Assembly (NCBI GenBank): GCA_014218235.1
Contig: CM024757.1
Location: forward strand, 149,929,371-149,993,370
From: Colocasia esculenta
Lineage: Eukaryota; Streptophyta; Magnoliopsida; Alismatales; Araceae
DNA: 64,000 bases
Direction: 5' to 3'
A program made the translations under genes and the position numbers. Shown here piece after piece: positions 10,915 through 21,022 of the stretch. Every line of letters begins with the position of its first letter. The stretch's first letter is position 1. The notes under the pieces are model-generated. The model searched no databases. It saw only the letters and a program-made list of their open reading frames with translations, and was not told where the DNA came from.

Positions 10915-11334
10915 GGATGATAGAGACCGAAATATTTCGGTCGGTCGCTAACCAATAGCGACCGAAAAATTTTGGTCGTTGTTCGGTCTCTCAAGCCTAA
11001 AAAAAAAATCAGTCTCAGATCTGAGACCGATTTGTGACCAAAATATTGGTCACAAATTTTGGCTTATATTGTTGTGAAAAGCCAAAACATTTGTGACCGA
11101 ATAACTATCAGTCACAATTCGGTCTCAAATCTGAGACTGAATTTGTGACCGAAATATTCAGTCACAAAATTTCACCCCTAAGCCCGCCAAAAGATACTAT
11201 TAGTGACTGACATTTTTTCGGTCACTAAATATAAAACTTAGTGACCGATACTTCTTAGTCACTATTCGGTCTCAGATCTGAGACCGAATAGTTACTGAAT
11301 AATTTGATCTCAGATTCGGTCTCTATTGCCGCAA
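10915..11334. repeat. Palindromic subterminal repeat region of CACTA-1
   Basis: GACCGA/TCGGTC and GTGAC/GTCAC motifs recur in both orientations. There are several perfect palindromes: GACCGAAATATTTCGGTC near 10,926, GTGACCAAAATATTGGTCAC near 11,034, and a 32-bp perfect palindrome at 11,261-11,292 centred on AGATCT. Subterminal repeats are where the TnpA-type protein binds in known CACTA elements; the motif of this family would be GTGACCGA (inference). Confidence 0.85.
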
Positions 11335-11346
11335 TTTCTTGTAGTG
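11335..11346 (-). repeat. CACTA terminal inverted repeat (one end)
   Basis: TTTCTTGTAGTG on the plus strand, i.e. CACTACAAGAAA reading inwards. It marks the exact right end of CACTA-1; the partner end is not in the window. Confidence 0.9.
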
Positions 11347-11665
11347 GAAGAGATTAGAAGAAAACACTTCGAGAGGAAGGCCAATCAACGCATTCAAAGC
11401 TGAGGTGAGTACTTCGGATGAAGACACTACTAGTGATAGTAGTGATGTTGATAGTGAAGAAGAAATCAACCGAAAAATCTTAGCCAAGAGCAAGGAGGAA
11501 AAGAAGAAGAGAAAAGAGGAGAAACACAAGAAACACAAAAGGAAGACCTTCACAACTACATGGGATAACTCCTCAAACAGCTCAAGCACAAAAGAAGATG
11601 AAGAGAATTTCAGTCTGCTCTTGATGAACAAAACAGTAAAAAGGCATTCAAATGGGTATGGTTAG
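11347..11665 (+). pseudogene. Sirevirus gag relic of Sire-2
   Basis: The readable part contains an acidic Ser/Asp stretch (STSDEDTTSDSSDVDSEEE), a basic Lys/Glu-rich block and TFTTTWDNSS followed by Ser/Glu-rich sequence. The equivalent part of Sire-3 Gag reads AATWDNEEG after its zinc knuckle (about 23,570). Here no zinc knuckle is visible in between. The 5' end is cut by CACTA-1, and the frame before 11,400 (EEIRRKHFERKA) is different, indicating a frameshift. A stop at 11,663-11,665 ends it. No function can remain. Confidence 0.7.
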
Positions 11666-12040
11666 GGATGCTCAAAAGCATCCGATTAGTGACTACCAAC
11701 TCTTCACTTCATTCCTATCTGAAGAGGAAGTAGTCATCCTTAATTTTTTAATTTTTAAAAATATATATATGTATTTATTTTTAACTACAATGCTACTAAT
11801 ATCCTTGCAAGAATTTCTGTCTCTTTATAGGATCAATGCAGGGAATATTCTTGAAGACCTCCCAACAGAACAACAAGTGGCATCAACTAGGGGGGAGCCT
11901 CTCATTCAGGGGGAGCAAGGAAAAAAGGGAGAAGATATTTCATTCAAGTATCGTCGAACCCCTCTCCTTCAAACTCAAAGCATATTAGTAAGAAGTCCTT
12001 AAAAAAGGGGAAAATGCAAATGGTAAGATCTTTACTTTTT
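11666..12040 (+). other. Sire-2 internal remnant before the polypurine tract
   Basis: Non-coding, partly AT-rich, with two GGGGGAG boxes (about 11,890 and 11,909) that resemble the multiplied polypurine boxes of Sireviruses. Confidence 0.55.
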
Positions 12041-12044
12041 GGTT

Positions 12045-12155
12045 ATTGACAAAAGGGGGGAGAGTATTTTATGTTATGAATTTTCTATTCATTAGTTATA
12101 TTGAATATTTTTCGAAAATTCTCATAAGTTTTGTCATCACCGAAAAGGGGGAGAT
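12045..12155 (+). other. Two polypurine tracts in front of the Sire-2 3' LTR
   Basis: GACAAAAGGGGGGAGAG at about 12,048 and CGAAAAGGGGGAGAT at 12,141-12,155; the second ends at the LTR start. These prime second-strand DNA synthesis in LTR elements. Multiplied tracts are typical of Sireviruses. Confidence 0.85.
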
Positions 12156-12409
12156 TGTTGAACCACTCTTATATTTTATCATTTATTTTGGTGATAACAA
12201 AACTCATGATTAACTTAAATATCATAAATATATTTAATATCATGTTTTCCTCATAAATACAACATACTATGGCACTATCGTTTCATGATTTGCACTGGAA
12301 AGCTAAATCGATTGTAGTTCAATGCATATCGATTACTGACTAAGTGTCACATCAATTAGAGAACAAAGGTTCTATCGATTATTATTTTAAGTCTTTGTTT
12401 GAATGTCCT

Positions 12410-15400
12410 TGTAAGACCCTCGAATTTTGTCCTTATTATTTTATTGTGTGCAATTTTGTGCTTGTGTATGTATATGCATTATCATGTAAGTATTATATAT
12501 ACATTATTGTGTAAACACTATGTATGTGTGCATATACTCAAATACATGCGTTGTTAATTGCATGATGTGAATAGTGTGTATTATACCTACGTATTGCATA
12601 CATGAACTTAGGAGAAATTAGGGTTTTGCATGGTTTTGGGTTCTGGCCGAAGGGTTAGTCGACGTCAACATGAATGGACGTTCACTTATTGTTAACGTCC
12701 ATATAGGTGGACGTCGATTATTAAGTCGACGGCCATATCGGTGGACGTCTATGTCCTGACAGACCAGTCTGCAGCAGCATGGTGTGCCATGCCTTTGATT
12801 GGGGATGCCAACCACCCCAACGGCTACCCCGACCTTCCCACCGACCTCTGCGTGGGTGAGAGGTTCTCCTCTCTAAAATGGCCCTTGTGACAACCCCCCA
12901 AAGAGCTCTCTTGGCTCTTTGCAAAGAGATAAGAGAAAACCCTAGTGAGCTGTGAGAAAACTTGGAGTTTGGGGGCTTTGATCCAGCGATCCAAGGCTTC
13001 ATCTGGAGATCTACTTCGACAAGGAGGGAGACAACACATCCGGCTACACATCCCCGACCCTGGATTGCAGAGGGGAGCATCACAGAGGCCGGAGTGGAGA
13101 CATCTTGGAGGCTTCTTGGGACTGCCCAAGGAGAGCTTCTCCAACCATTTTGATCCCTTTAGGAGTTTTTCCAAAGGCAAGTAACCCTTTCACCTTGTCC
13201 ATGTATGTGTCTAGGAGGTTTCTATCATTTTTATGGATTTTCCTCGTGTCCTGGATCCCCTACATTCACCATTCTTTAGAGCTCGGACTGTGTTTTTACA
13301 CAGGTCCGAACTTGACGGCAAGATCTATTGCCGTTGAGATCTTGAGTCAGCGGCCAACGATGTTGCCGCCAACTCTTGTAAACGTCCATAGTATGCCGTT
13401 GAGTTCTTCTTGACAGAATAGTGAACTGTTCTGCCCTATATCTTTAATTTCCGGATTTCTACGCATGAGGATATAATGTAAATTTTATATGTTATGTAAA
13501 ATAGATAATGTGATGTGTGTGAAATTTCCTGTATTTTTCTGTAGATGGCATAATTTATTAGAATTATTGAAAAGCATGTGTAGGAAAGAGGTTATGCATG
13601 TTAAATTTTGTTCCCATGATTTCTGAGGAATTAAATGCTGTAGAATTTTATGAACCATGTTTGTAGGTATCAGTCCATGCCCTGCAAATTTGGGAATTTT
13701 CCCATATTCATGTGAATTTTTATAATTCCTACAATGAGAAATAGAAAGCATGTGTAGACCTTGTGAAAATTTTAGTAAATCGTGTGTTGGGAAATAAATT
13801 GGGAAAAATTTCTTGTGCCAATATGTATGTGTGGTTCATGACTGTGAATGATCAAATCTGAAATTCATGGCATGTTCTATGTTAACTTAGTTTATGAATG
13901 GCATGAAACTGAATGTTTTAATTTCTATAAATGCATGTGGATTCAGAAAAATGTGAAAATTTGTATGTGTGTTCCTATACCCGAAAACAGTATGTGGTTA
14001 AATTTTCAGGAAAATTTGATGACAGTAGCCTACACTATGAGATTTCCATGTGAAAATGAGTTATAAATACATGTACCATGATTAAGGTTAAATGATGTGC
14101 GTTCCAATTAAGCCGTGAGGGCTACTAAATGCTTGATTTCTGTTATTAGTGGCATCATGCTAGGGAAGAACAGAACCATGTGCATAAACAAGAAAGTGTG
14201 AATATCATATGTAAAACGTGTGTTAATCGGAATGTGTAATGTGTAAAATGTGCCGTGTGTGACACTGCTTCCATAGAGGGCTGTGGAACTGTATCATGGA
14301 AAGGTCCCCATGAGAAGGTTCAATGTGTTAAGATATCCTAAGGGCATTAGGATGAAATCCTGGAGGTGGACAAGTACCACTGGTTAGGGTGGAGACGTGT
14401 TCTCCCGGTCTACGCAGTGCCAAGAGTCATCACTGTATTGCCTAGGTGATGTGCTATGTGTTATGTGTTATATGATGTGTCCTTCTAGTGGTGGTTTGGA
14501 CTATGTGTCACGGCAAATAAATTGTAAAATGTGTATATGTGAACATGTGAATGTGAAATGTGAACTATTTACGTTAGAATGTGAACATGTGTACATGTGA
14601 AATGTTTGAAAAATGAACCATGTGAAATATGGGAATGTGTAACCATGTGAAGTGAATGTGTTAGAGTATGAGACGATAATTCATGCTATGATATTTCTAA
14701 TTCCATGTAAATTGCCATCATGTTATAGTCAAACTGGAAGTGTAGTTTTCATGCGATTAAATGAGTGGAAAGCATATGATAGGAAGTGTTATTTGAAACA
14801 TCTTAAACCAGGTACCATGTGTTTTGATTTTGTAGAAATACCATGATAGGTTGTCTCTTATAAATGTTCAAGCATGCTGTATGTTGCCTTGCAAATTGAA
14901 ATAGCAGAACCTACTATGATGTATGCATGAATGATGTGTATGAAGTTACTTGTTGAGTCTTTTAGACTCACTCCTTGCTTCGGCGTACAGGTTTAGTTGG
15001 TGACACACTTTTGGAGGAGACCGTGGAGAGCGACTCCGAGCGTGGAGAGTAGCTTGTGGAGTTGACGTTGTGTCCTTTTTGTTTCATAGTATGTAAATTG
15101 TAGCTTGTATTAGAGTTATCATTTTGTAATTATGGACAAATTATGTATTAAATGTAGAACTTTAATCTTGTGGACAATGTAGTTTGGTTTAATTTCAATT
15201 ATGAAAGTTTAGTCCTTTAATTTGCTATATGGATCATGTATGAGAAATGTGGATGATGAAATGTGATGACAGTTAGTCCTTTACTTCCGCGACTCTGTGT
15301 CTATATTTGTGTACAATCATGTGATAGTGTTTGGGTAAATGTCCCACTGTGATAACCTTTACTATACTGACGTGGGTTGGTATAACCGTACCGGTATAAT

Positions 15401-15413
15401 GAGGGTCGTCACA
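12410..15413 (+). repeat. Gyp-1: solo LTR of a Ty3/gypsy element
   Basis: It starts TGTAAGACCCTCG and ends GAGGGTCGTCACA. The termini are imperfect inverted repeats, and both sides carry the same 5-bp target duplication GTCCT (12,405-12,409 and 15,414-15,418). No internal region remains, so it is a solo LTR left by recombination between two LTRs. Orientation is inferred from the related LTR next to the chromovirus pol tail at 56.2 kb. It shares its layout with Gyp-2 (for example AGGTGGACAAGTACCACTGG at about 14,364 and 19,121). Confidence 0.9.
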
Positions 15414-15433
15414 GTCCTACTCCGACTCCTGGA

Positions 15434-16140
15434 CAGGCGAAGTGGCACATCGATTACTGTTTTAATATCACATTGATTGCTATACAAACTCACATCGATT
15501 ACAATTCACTTAAACATCGATTATCTTAAACATGGATTACCTTAGACATTGATTCCCTTTAAACATCGATTGCCTCTTTACAGATCAATTACCTCATAAC
15601 ATCGACTGCTTCACTTAAACATCAATTATTGTTATAAATCAAACATCGATTACATGAACATCGATTATACTTAAACATTGATTACATGAACATCGATTAC
15701 ACTTAAACATCAATTATACTTAAACATTGATTACATGAACATCGATTACACTTAGACATCGATTGCATTCACATCGATTACCTTTCAACATTGATTGTCT
15801 TAAACATTGATTGCGTTCACATCGATTGTTCTTCACATCGATAACCTTACAACATCGACTGCATTAGAACATTGATTGCACTAAACATCGATTGTCTTTA
15901 AAACATCGATTACTTTTTTGGACATCGATTACCCTTAGACATCGATTGCCTATAGACATCAATTTTTCTTTGGACATTGATTACCTTTAGACATTGATTG
16001 TCTTTGGACATCGATTGCCTTAGACATCGATTGCCTTCATGCATCGATTATAGTTGTTTCATATCAATTGCCTTTGAAATATCAATAGCCTTCAAGCAAA
16101 TATCGATTGCCTCTCTATTTCTATCGATTGGAGTTATAAA
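15434..16140 (+). repeat. ATCGAT palindrome cluster in the Sire-2 LTR
   Basis: About twenty intact ACATCGATT(A/G) boxes and a similar number of one-step variants (ACATTGATT, ACATCAATT) occur in 700 bp. A few more precede Gyp-1 (about 12,307-12,385). The variants differ from the intact box by C-to-T or G-to-A at the CpG, the expected decay of methylated CpG. It is the largest such cluster in the window. Confidence 0.9.
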
Positions 16141-16660
16141 CTTAATCTCATATTGATTGCTATTATGACTTACACCAATTGGGTTTCAAAATACCTTTGG
16201 CCCCCATTGAAAATTCAAATGACTTTCTAACTCTTATATTGTCATTTCTCTGAAAAATAAAAAGCACTTACAGTAGGCTGTCAGTAGGAAAATATGGACA
16301 AAAGGCAAAAGAGAATTCCTCCTTCCTGCAATTTTTTAAAAGCACATAACCTTCTATTTTTAGCTATCTACATGAAATATAGACAGAAGGCAAAAAGAGG
16401 TATGAGCCACTTGACAAAAGACTTCACGAGTCTGATCATCTGCATTTAAAGTCTGCAGGCCCTTTTCTAATCATAGTCAACAAATTGGGACCTGTTATCT
16501 GTGCCCCTAGAAACACGCACCAGCCAGAAGAATCTTTTGTTCAAAGGAGCCAGTAGGCACAAGAAAGAAGCTGTTAGACTCAAGAGAAAGAGAGCAGAAA
16601 AAGAAGAAGGAGAAGAACAAGAGCAACGACTATTCTTCAATAGATCCTTTTCATCTGCTC

Positions 16661-16667
16661 TATATAA
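16661..16667 (+). promoter_or_regulatory. TATA box of the Sire-2 LTR
   Basis: CTCTATATAAAGATG downstream of the palindrome cluster and upstream of the leader, at the place expected for a core promoter. Confidence 0.6.
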
Positions 16668-16989
16668 AGATGAAGCAATGATTGAAAACAAAAGTGTGAA
16701 AACCTGAAGATCATTCAAGGAGTGTACATCTAGTGAACATCCAACTCCATACACACTCAAGTAGAAAGTAAGAGAGCTCGAGCCCATTCAACCTGAAGCA
16801 TTGAAGCCGTCTTCCTTCTTCCTCATTCTCTCTCTGTGTGTCTTTGTGTATTTGAGAGAGAGAGAGCTGGGGGTTTAGCCTAAGGAGAGTCTTGTCCTGT
16901 AAACTCTTTCCTTCTTAGGCTCAGTCTCAGATCAAGCATTTCATTGTGTATCTTGAGCTTGATCTAGGGGCTTCAAGTCTTTGCTTCTG

Positions 16990-17320
16990 TGTTTAGAAGT
17001 GTTCCTCTTCGGTTGGAAGAGAAGGCTTGTTGTGCAAGCGTTCTCCTTGATTAGAAGGGAAGACCAGCTTGCGCCTAGTGGTGACCATCTGGGGTCTGTA
17101 CCAGTGTTCCCCTTGTTTGAAGGGAAGACCTGTTGGGGTATGTACCAGTGAGTTGCTTCTGAGTTTGTGAAAGAAGCACCTGGCTGAGGTGAAACAGTGG
17201 GCTGCCTTCTTGCCCGGGAAAGAGAAGAAGACCAGCTGGGATGCTGGGTGTTGTATGCCCCTTGTTTAAGGGAAGACCAAGATTACTTGGTGGTTAGTGA
17301 AATCCCAAGAGTTTGCTTGG
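16990..17320 (+). repeat. Serial short hairpins in the Sire-2 LTR leader
   Basis: Repeated units of the form CCCCTTG-n-AAGGGAAGACC (about 17,040-17,070, 17,110-17,130, 17,255-17,280 and weaker ones) can each fold into a small stem. Similar units occur in the LTRs of Sire-3 (about 22,175-22,300) and Sire-5 (about 58,495-58,610). Confidence 0.6.
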
Positions 17321-17325
17321 GGACT

Positions 17326-17366
17326 GGACGTAGGACTTCCATTTGGAAGGGCCGAACCAGGATAAA
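17326..17366 (+). promoter_or_regulatory. Conserved LTR stem-loop, Sire-2 copy
   Basis: GGACGTAGGA, then CTTCC-ATTT-GGAAG (five base pairs), then GGCCGAACCAGGATAAA. The copies in Sire-3 and Sire-5 keep the same frame; the Sire-5 copy changes both partners of one base pair. Confidence 0.75.
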
Positions 17367-17534
17367 TTTATGTGTTCCTTGTGTGATTGCTTCCGCATTC
17401 TTTACTTCCATTGCACACGCTTATTTATACTAACCAAACATTTTCAAGTGGTGATTTTTCTTTCAATTTTCAGATTTCCTATTCACCCTACCCTCCTCTA
17501 GGTTAGTCTTGTTGTCATATCAAGAGGGCCAACA

Positions 17535-20016
17535 CTGTGTTGTTGGTGGCAGCATCGATTGACGTCAATAGTGGGTAGACGGCAATCACCCTTGCCGTCA
17601 ATTTCCTGCGGTGCAAACCGTGGAATTCTCACAACCCAGCTTTGGTTGGGATATGGTAAGGGGCGAAATCTCCAGTAACATCCAGAGACGCGACTCCTAC
17701 CCTCTATGGACTGAGTGAGGGAAGGCAAATCCTTTTAACAAGGGGTGTCTTGTCTCCTTATTCCCATTTTGGACTCTTCTCCAAGTCTCAAGGGGAAGAA
17801 GAAGGGAGATCCGGCATTTGATATTCGTGGAGACCAAGTTCAAGCGTTTAGGAGTTAGAAGGACGTGCCATTAAAGGTTGAAAGCATCTCCATGGTGGTG
17901 TTGGCATAGGAGAACATCTGGTTGAGGATTTAACCTTGGAGAGAGAACGATCTTGGTTGGCCAAGGCAGGCTTCATCGACTAAATATGTAGTTCTCTTGG
18001 TGTGTTTTAGAGGCAAGTAACCTCATGATCTGGTTCCCAACCCTCATTTCTACCTTTTTTTATAATTTTCCCATGATTTTAGAAAATAAAACAATGGTTG
18101 GATTTTGGGGATTGTATGGTTTCCGGTGAAGCTCTATTTTCTATCAGGTTAACGGCAACCTTGATTGCCGCCAAGGATGAACTTAACATCAAACCCCTTT
18201 TCTGTCAACTTAACTTAACGGCAACCCTATTGCCGTCAATTTCTTCTGTTTACCATTTTTTTCCTATTCTACTTCTGGATTTATATCTTTATGTTTAGAC
18301 TTCGAATGGATTTTCTGTGAGATGTGTAGGGTTATGTAGTTTAACTCCTTACTATGATACAATTTGGGTTATTTTCTGTAATCACCAAGATATTAGGGTA
18401 ATTTCTGAAATCTGCGAATAGGCATAGATTTAAGTAGAAATTTTGTATGTGAAGCATGTTGTGTCAGGTTTATGTTCATACTGTGATGTATCTATAATCG
18501 GATATTGACTATTTTCTATAATTTCCATGACTGAAATACTAAAATCAGTAGCTCTATTTTAATTTTATAAATAGATTTTGAATTTTAAAATTTTTTAGAT
18601 TTTAACTTGTGTGTTATATTGGTACATTATTCTCTCATTAAAAATATTGATTCTGTTTGACAGTCGGTTTTAGTACGGTGAATATTCTCTATTTATATCA
18701 GTAATTAGATAAATACAAAAATTAGTTTGTTTGTCATAAATCATGAAAAAGTATGATTTTAATCCATGACCATAAGGGCACATTTTTCCAATTTTTTGTG
18801 AATTTATGATGTCTGTAACTATTTTAAGTCTGTTATTATCATGTGAAATATGTTATATTAAATAGATATTGAGAAACATTCCCAGAAACTACAGCATGTG
18901 ATCAATCTGAGTTATGTCTCTGTTATGATCTGAATATGTGTATATGATTTTGGGCAGCATGCTATGTTGCATTTGAAATTTGTAAGTTCGTATATGATTC
19001 TGTATTCGGCCAATAAGACATTGTCACCTTAGAAGTGATTTGGAACAGGACCATAGTAATACCCCTATAGAAGTGTTCCATATGTTATATATGTTTCTGA
19101 AGGCACAGAAAGAAATTTTGGAGGTGGACAAGTACCACTGGTAATGGTGGGGAGAACTTCCCTCGGTTCTGCACAGTAATCTAGACTCTATCACTGTCTG
19201 CCTAGGTGATCAATATATGTTCATATGTCTATGTGACTGCTAATGAGTGGTTTGGGCTGTGTCTTGGCAATTTGTACATATGTATATGTCATTTGATATG
19301 CTTATGTTTAACCTTAGCATGATTAGAATATCATATTGTTCATATTTCCTTTCTACTAATTGTTTAATAGTCATGCTCACTTATGTGAACTCTTGAAACC
19401 ATGTATATTATGTACACCATGTTGATATTTGAAATTTTGTCATCATGATCAGATCTGAAACCACTTGCAAAAGCAAAGATTAAGAAGTTAGTGTAATGCC
19501 TTTATCTCATGTCTTGTATGTAAATTTTGATTAAAAATATGTTTAGCATATGTTACAATACAAGTAGTATGATTGTTGAAATCAATATGCATTTATATGG
19601 CTTGAAAATATTGTATATGTTAGGTTGGTAGCCCATTTTTGGGTTGCTTGCTAAGTCTTCATTCTAAACTCATACTTGCTTAACATTTCAGGTGAGGCGG
19701 CAGATCCCGAGACTATAGTAGCAGGATCGGATTCGGAGCGTGAGGATTAGATTTGAGTGTGGAGTGACCTTTGTATGTGAGGAGTTATTATGTTATGAAC
19801 TTTGTAATAAACCATTTAGCATTTGTGGACTTTTCTATGGATTATGGACATGGATATTAAAGTTGATGTGATTGTTCTTATTTCCCGCTACATTGGTATA
19901 TACATGTGAATGACTCAACCTGCATTTGATGATTGTTGGGGTGTGTTTCCCATGTAGCACGTCACTTAGACTTGATGAGAGTTGGTGTAACTGGACCAGG
20001 TCTAAGCGGGGTGTTA
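17535..20016 (+). repeat. Gyp-2: gypsy LTR, right part, interrupted by Sire-2
   Basis: It is homologous along its length to the solo LTR Gyp-1: a GACGTCAA/GACGGCAA-rich opening, the AAGTACCACTGG block, the CCTAGGTGAT block, the GATTCGGAGCGTGAGGA block near the end and a final GGGGTGTTAGA. The left part is missing because Sire-2 sits in it. The right end near 20,016 is estimated from alignment by eye with the end of Gyp-1; beyond it the minus strand is Tat-1 protease, so Gyp-2 inserted into Tat-1. Confidence 0.7.
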
Positions 20017-20860
20017 GAGCTTTGGTTGTAAAGTCACCTAGGGTTAGGTCCACATCCACACACCCTAGGGCTTCTTCGGAATCCTGATTGAGTTTGAATA
20101 TGACTCCTTCCACCTTGTGCAAGTATGGGGTCAAAAGGAGATTGTGAAACATCTTTAGGGGGAGGATATTCACTGCCAACCATACATCGACCAGAATGTA
20201 GTCTATTTCTCGTCCATTTACTTGACCTTTTGTGTATAATGGTTGATTGTGGCACGGTGAAGGCAAAAGCTTGTCATCATCTGTGAATGACACAGAGGCC
20301 ATAAATGCTTCATATATTTCTCATTGCATTTCATCCACATGGGCTTCATAGGCCCCCAGCTCCTATAGGGCTGTAAGGAATGCCTCGCGCAGTTTTTTGC
20401 TTAATGCTAAGGCATCCCAAACACTAAGGTTGGTCAGGAACCTCTTCAATGTTTGAATAACCTTCCGGTTCACTCTTTCGTTGGCCCTCTCGAAGGGGGG
20501 GCATCATTTCTGTTAAACCCCTGCATGCCTTTGGTGGAAGGGGAATTGCGACATTGTCGCCCATCTCCTCTTCTCGTTCTTTTTCTAAATTAAGCTTTTC
20601 ATCTACGAGGGGTACCAAACCTTCTACCCTCTCCTAAAATGGTGCTTGAATTGTCCTTCATTTATCACCACTACAGGCATTAGCCTATCCGCTTCAACAC
20701 TAGGCTTATCCTCTTCCTCATCGGACCGTGTGAAGACATAATCATTACCTCTTGTCTAGGGTGCAAGGACAGGTCTTGGTTTTTCCCCTCTGAAATATAT
20801 GACCTTCTGAGGTGGCTTACCCCATTGATAAGTTTTAAGTGGTTTTCTAGCTTCAGGGGA
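20017..20860 (-). pseudogene. Tat-1 gag-pol: linker and aspartic protease, broken
   Basis: On the minus strand this continues the Tat/Ogre-type gypsy polyprotein from 42,872. After a linker (YPLKLENHLKL ... REAFLTAL ... YEAHVDEMQ) comes the protease start SVSFTDDDKLLPSPCHNQPLY, then YILVDVWLAVNILP. In this family the active site reads D-(N/G)-G-S; here it is D-V-W-L, so the catalytic environment is destroyed. Several in-frame stops interrupt the linker, for example in TAL*ELG and EMQ*EIY. Reverse transcriptase and the rest should lie beyond Gyp-2, outside the window. Confidence 0.8.
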
Positions 20861-21022
20861 TATAACGACCCGACCTTCTGGCCCCCTCTAGGGACCTCGA
20901 AGTTTGCACCGCCATCTAGAGATCCGAACACTCGGAAGGGTTAGAATTTAGTCCAGTGAGATAACCAATGAATTCAAATAACTATAACACAAAAGTTCGT
21001 ACATTAATAAAGAAATATGTAA
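20861..21022 (-). repeat. Gyp-3 solo LTR, distal part
   Basis: In minus-strand reading this is the last 162 bp of Gyp-3, ending GGTCGGGTCGTTATA. The rest of this LTR is at 40,005-42,866 beyond the inserted Sire-3. The base run before it (GGGGA, 20,856-20,860) nearly matches GGGGG at 42,867-42,871, a one-mismatch target duplication in Tat-1. Confidence 0.8.

Larger units (their letters stand above)
6192..11346 (-). mobile_element. CACTA-1: CACTA (En/Spm-type) DNA transposon, 5' part
   Basis: The right boundary is the terminal sequence TTTCTTGTAGTG (11,335-11,346), the reverse of the CACTACAAGAAA terminus typical of plant CACTA elements. Inside it lies a strongly palindromic subterminal region (10,915-11,334). 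A Tnp2-type transposase starts at 7,434 on the minus strand and is cut at 6,192 by Sire-1. The rest of the element should continue beyond Sire-1, outside the window. On its right side the flanking DNA is Sire-2 gag, so CACTA-1 jumped into Sire-2. The exact target duplication cannot be checked because the other end is missing. Confidence 0.85.
11347..17534 (+). mobile_element. Sire-2: Sirevirus-like element, 3' part (gag relic, polypurine tracts, 3' LTR)
   Basis: Right of CACTA-1 comes a short gag relic, then directly the polypurine tracts and the 3' LTR (12,156-17,534). Pol is missing, so a large internal deletion joined gag to the 3' end. The LTR is interrupted by the gypsy solo LTR Gyp-1. 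On its right side the element abuts the middle of another gypsy LTR (Gyp-2), showing that Sire-2 inserted into it. The 5' half of Sire-2 should lie left of CACTA-1, outside the window. Confidence 0.85.
12156..17534 (+). repeat. 3' LTR of Sire-2, split by solo LTR Gyp-1
   Basis: It starts TGTTGAACCACTC right after the polypurine tract and ends GAGGGCCAACA at 17,534. Without the 3,009 bp of Gyp-1 plus one target copy it is about 2.4 kb. In order it holds an ATCGAT-palindrome cluster, a TATA box at 16,661, a Cys/Ser-type leader with serial small hairpins (about 16,990-17,300), the GGACGTAGGA ... GCCGAACCA stem-loop and a CCTATTCACCC end block. Confidence 0.85.

Noticed and set aside
10078..10994. 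Minus-strand Gly-, Val/Cys-, Ser/Pro-rich frames
   Set aside because: Translations of CA microsatellite and C-rich or GA-rich DNA of the CACTA-1 body.
12618..13413. Overlapping frames on both strands
   Set aside because: Inside the solo LTR Gyp-1; no domain, GC-rich part of an LTR.
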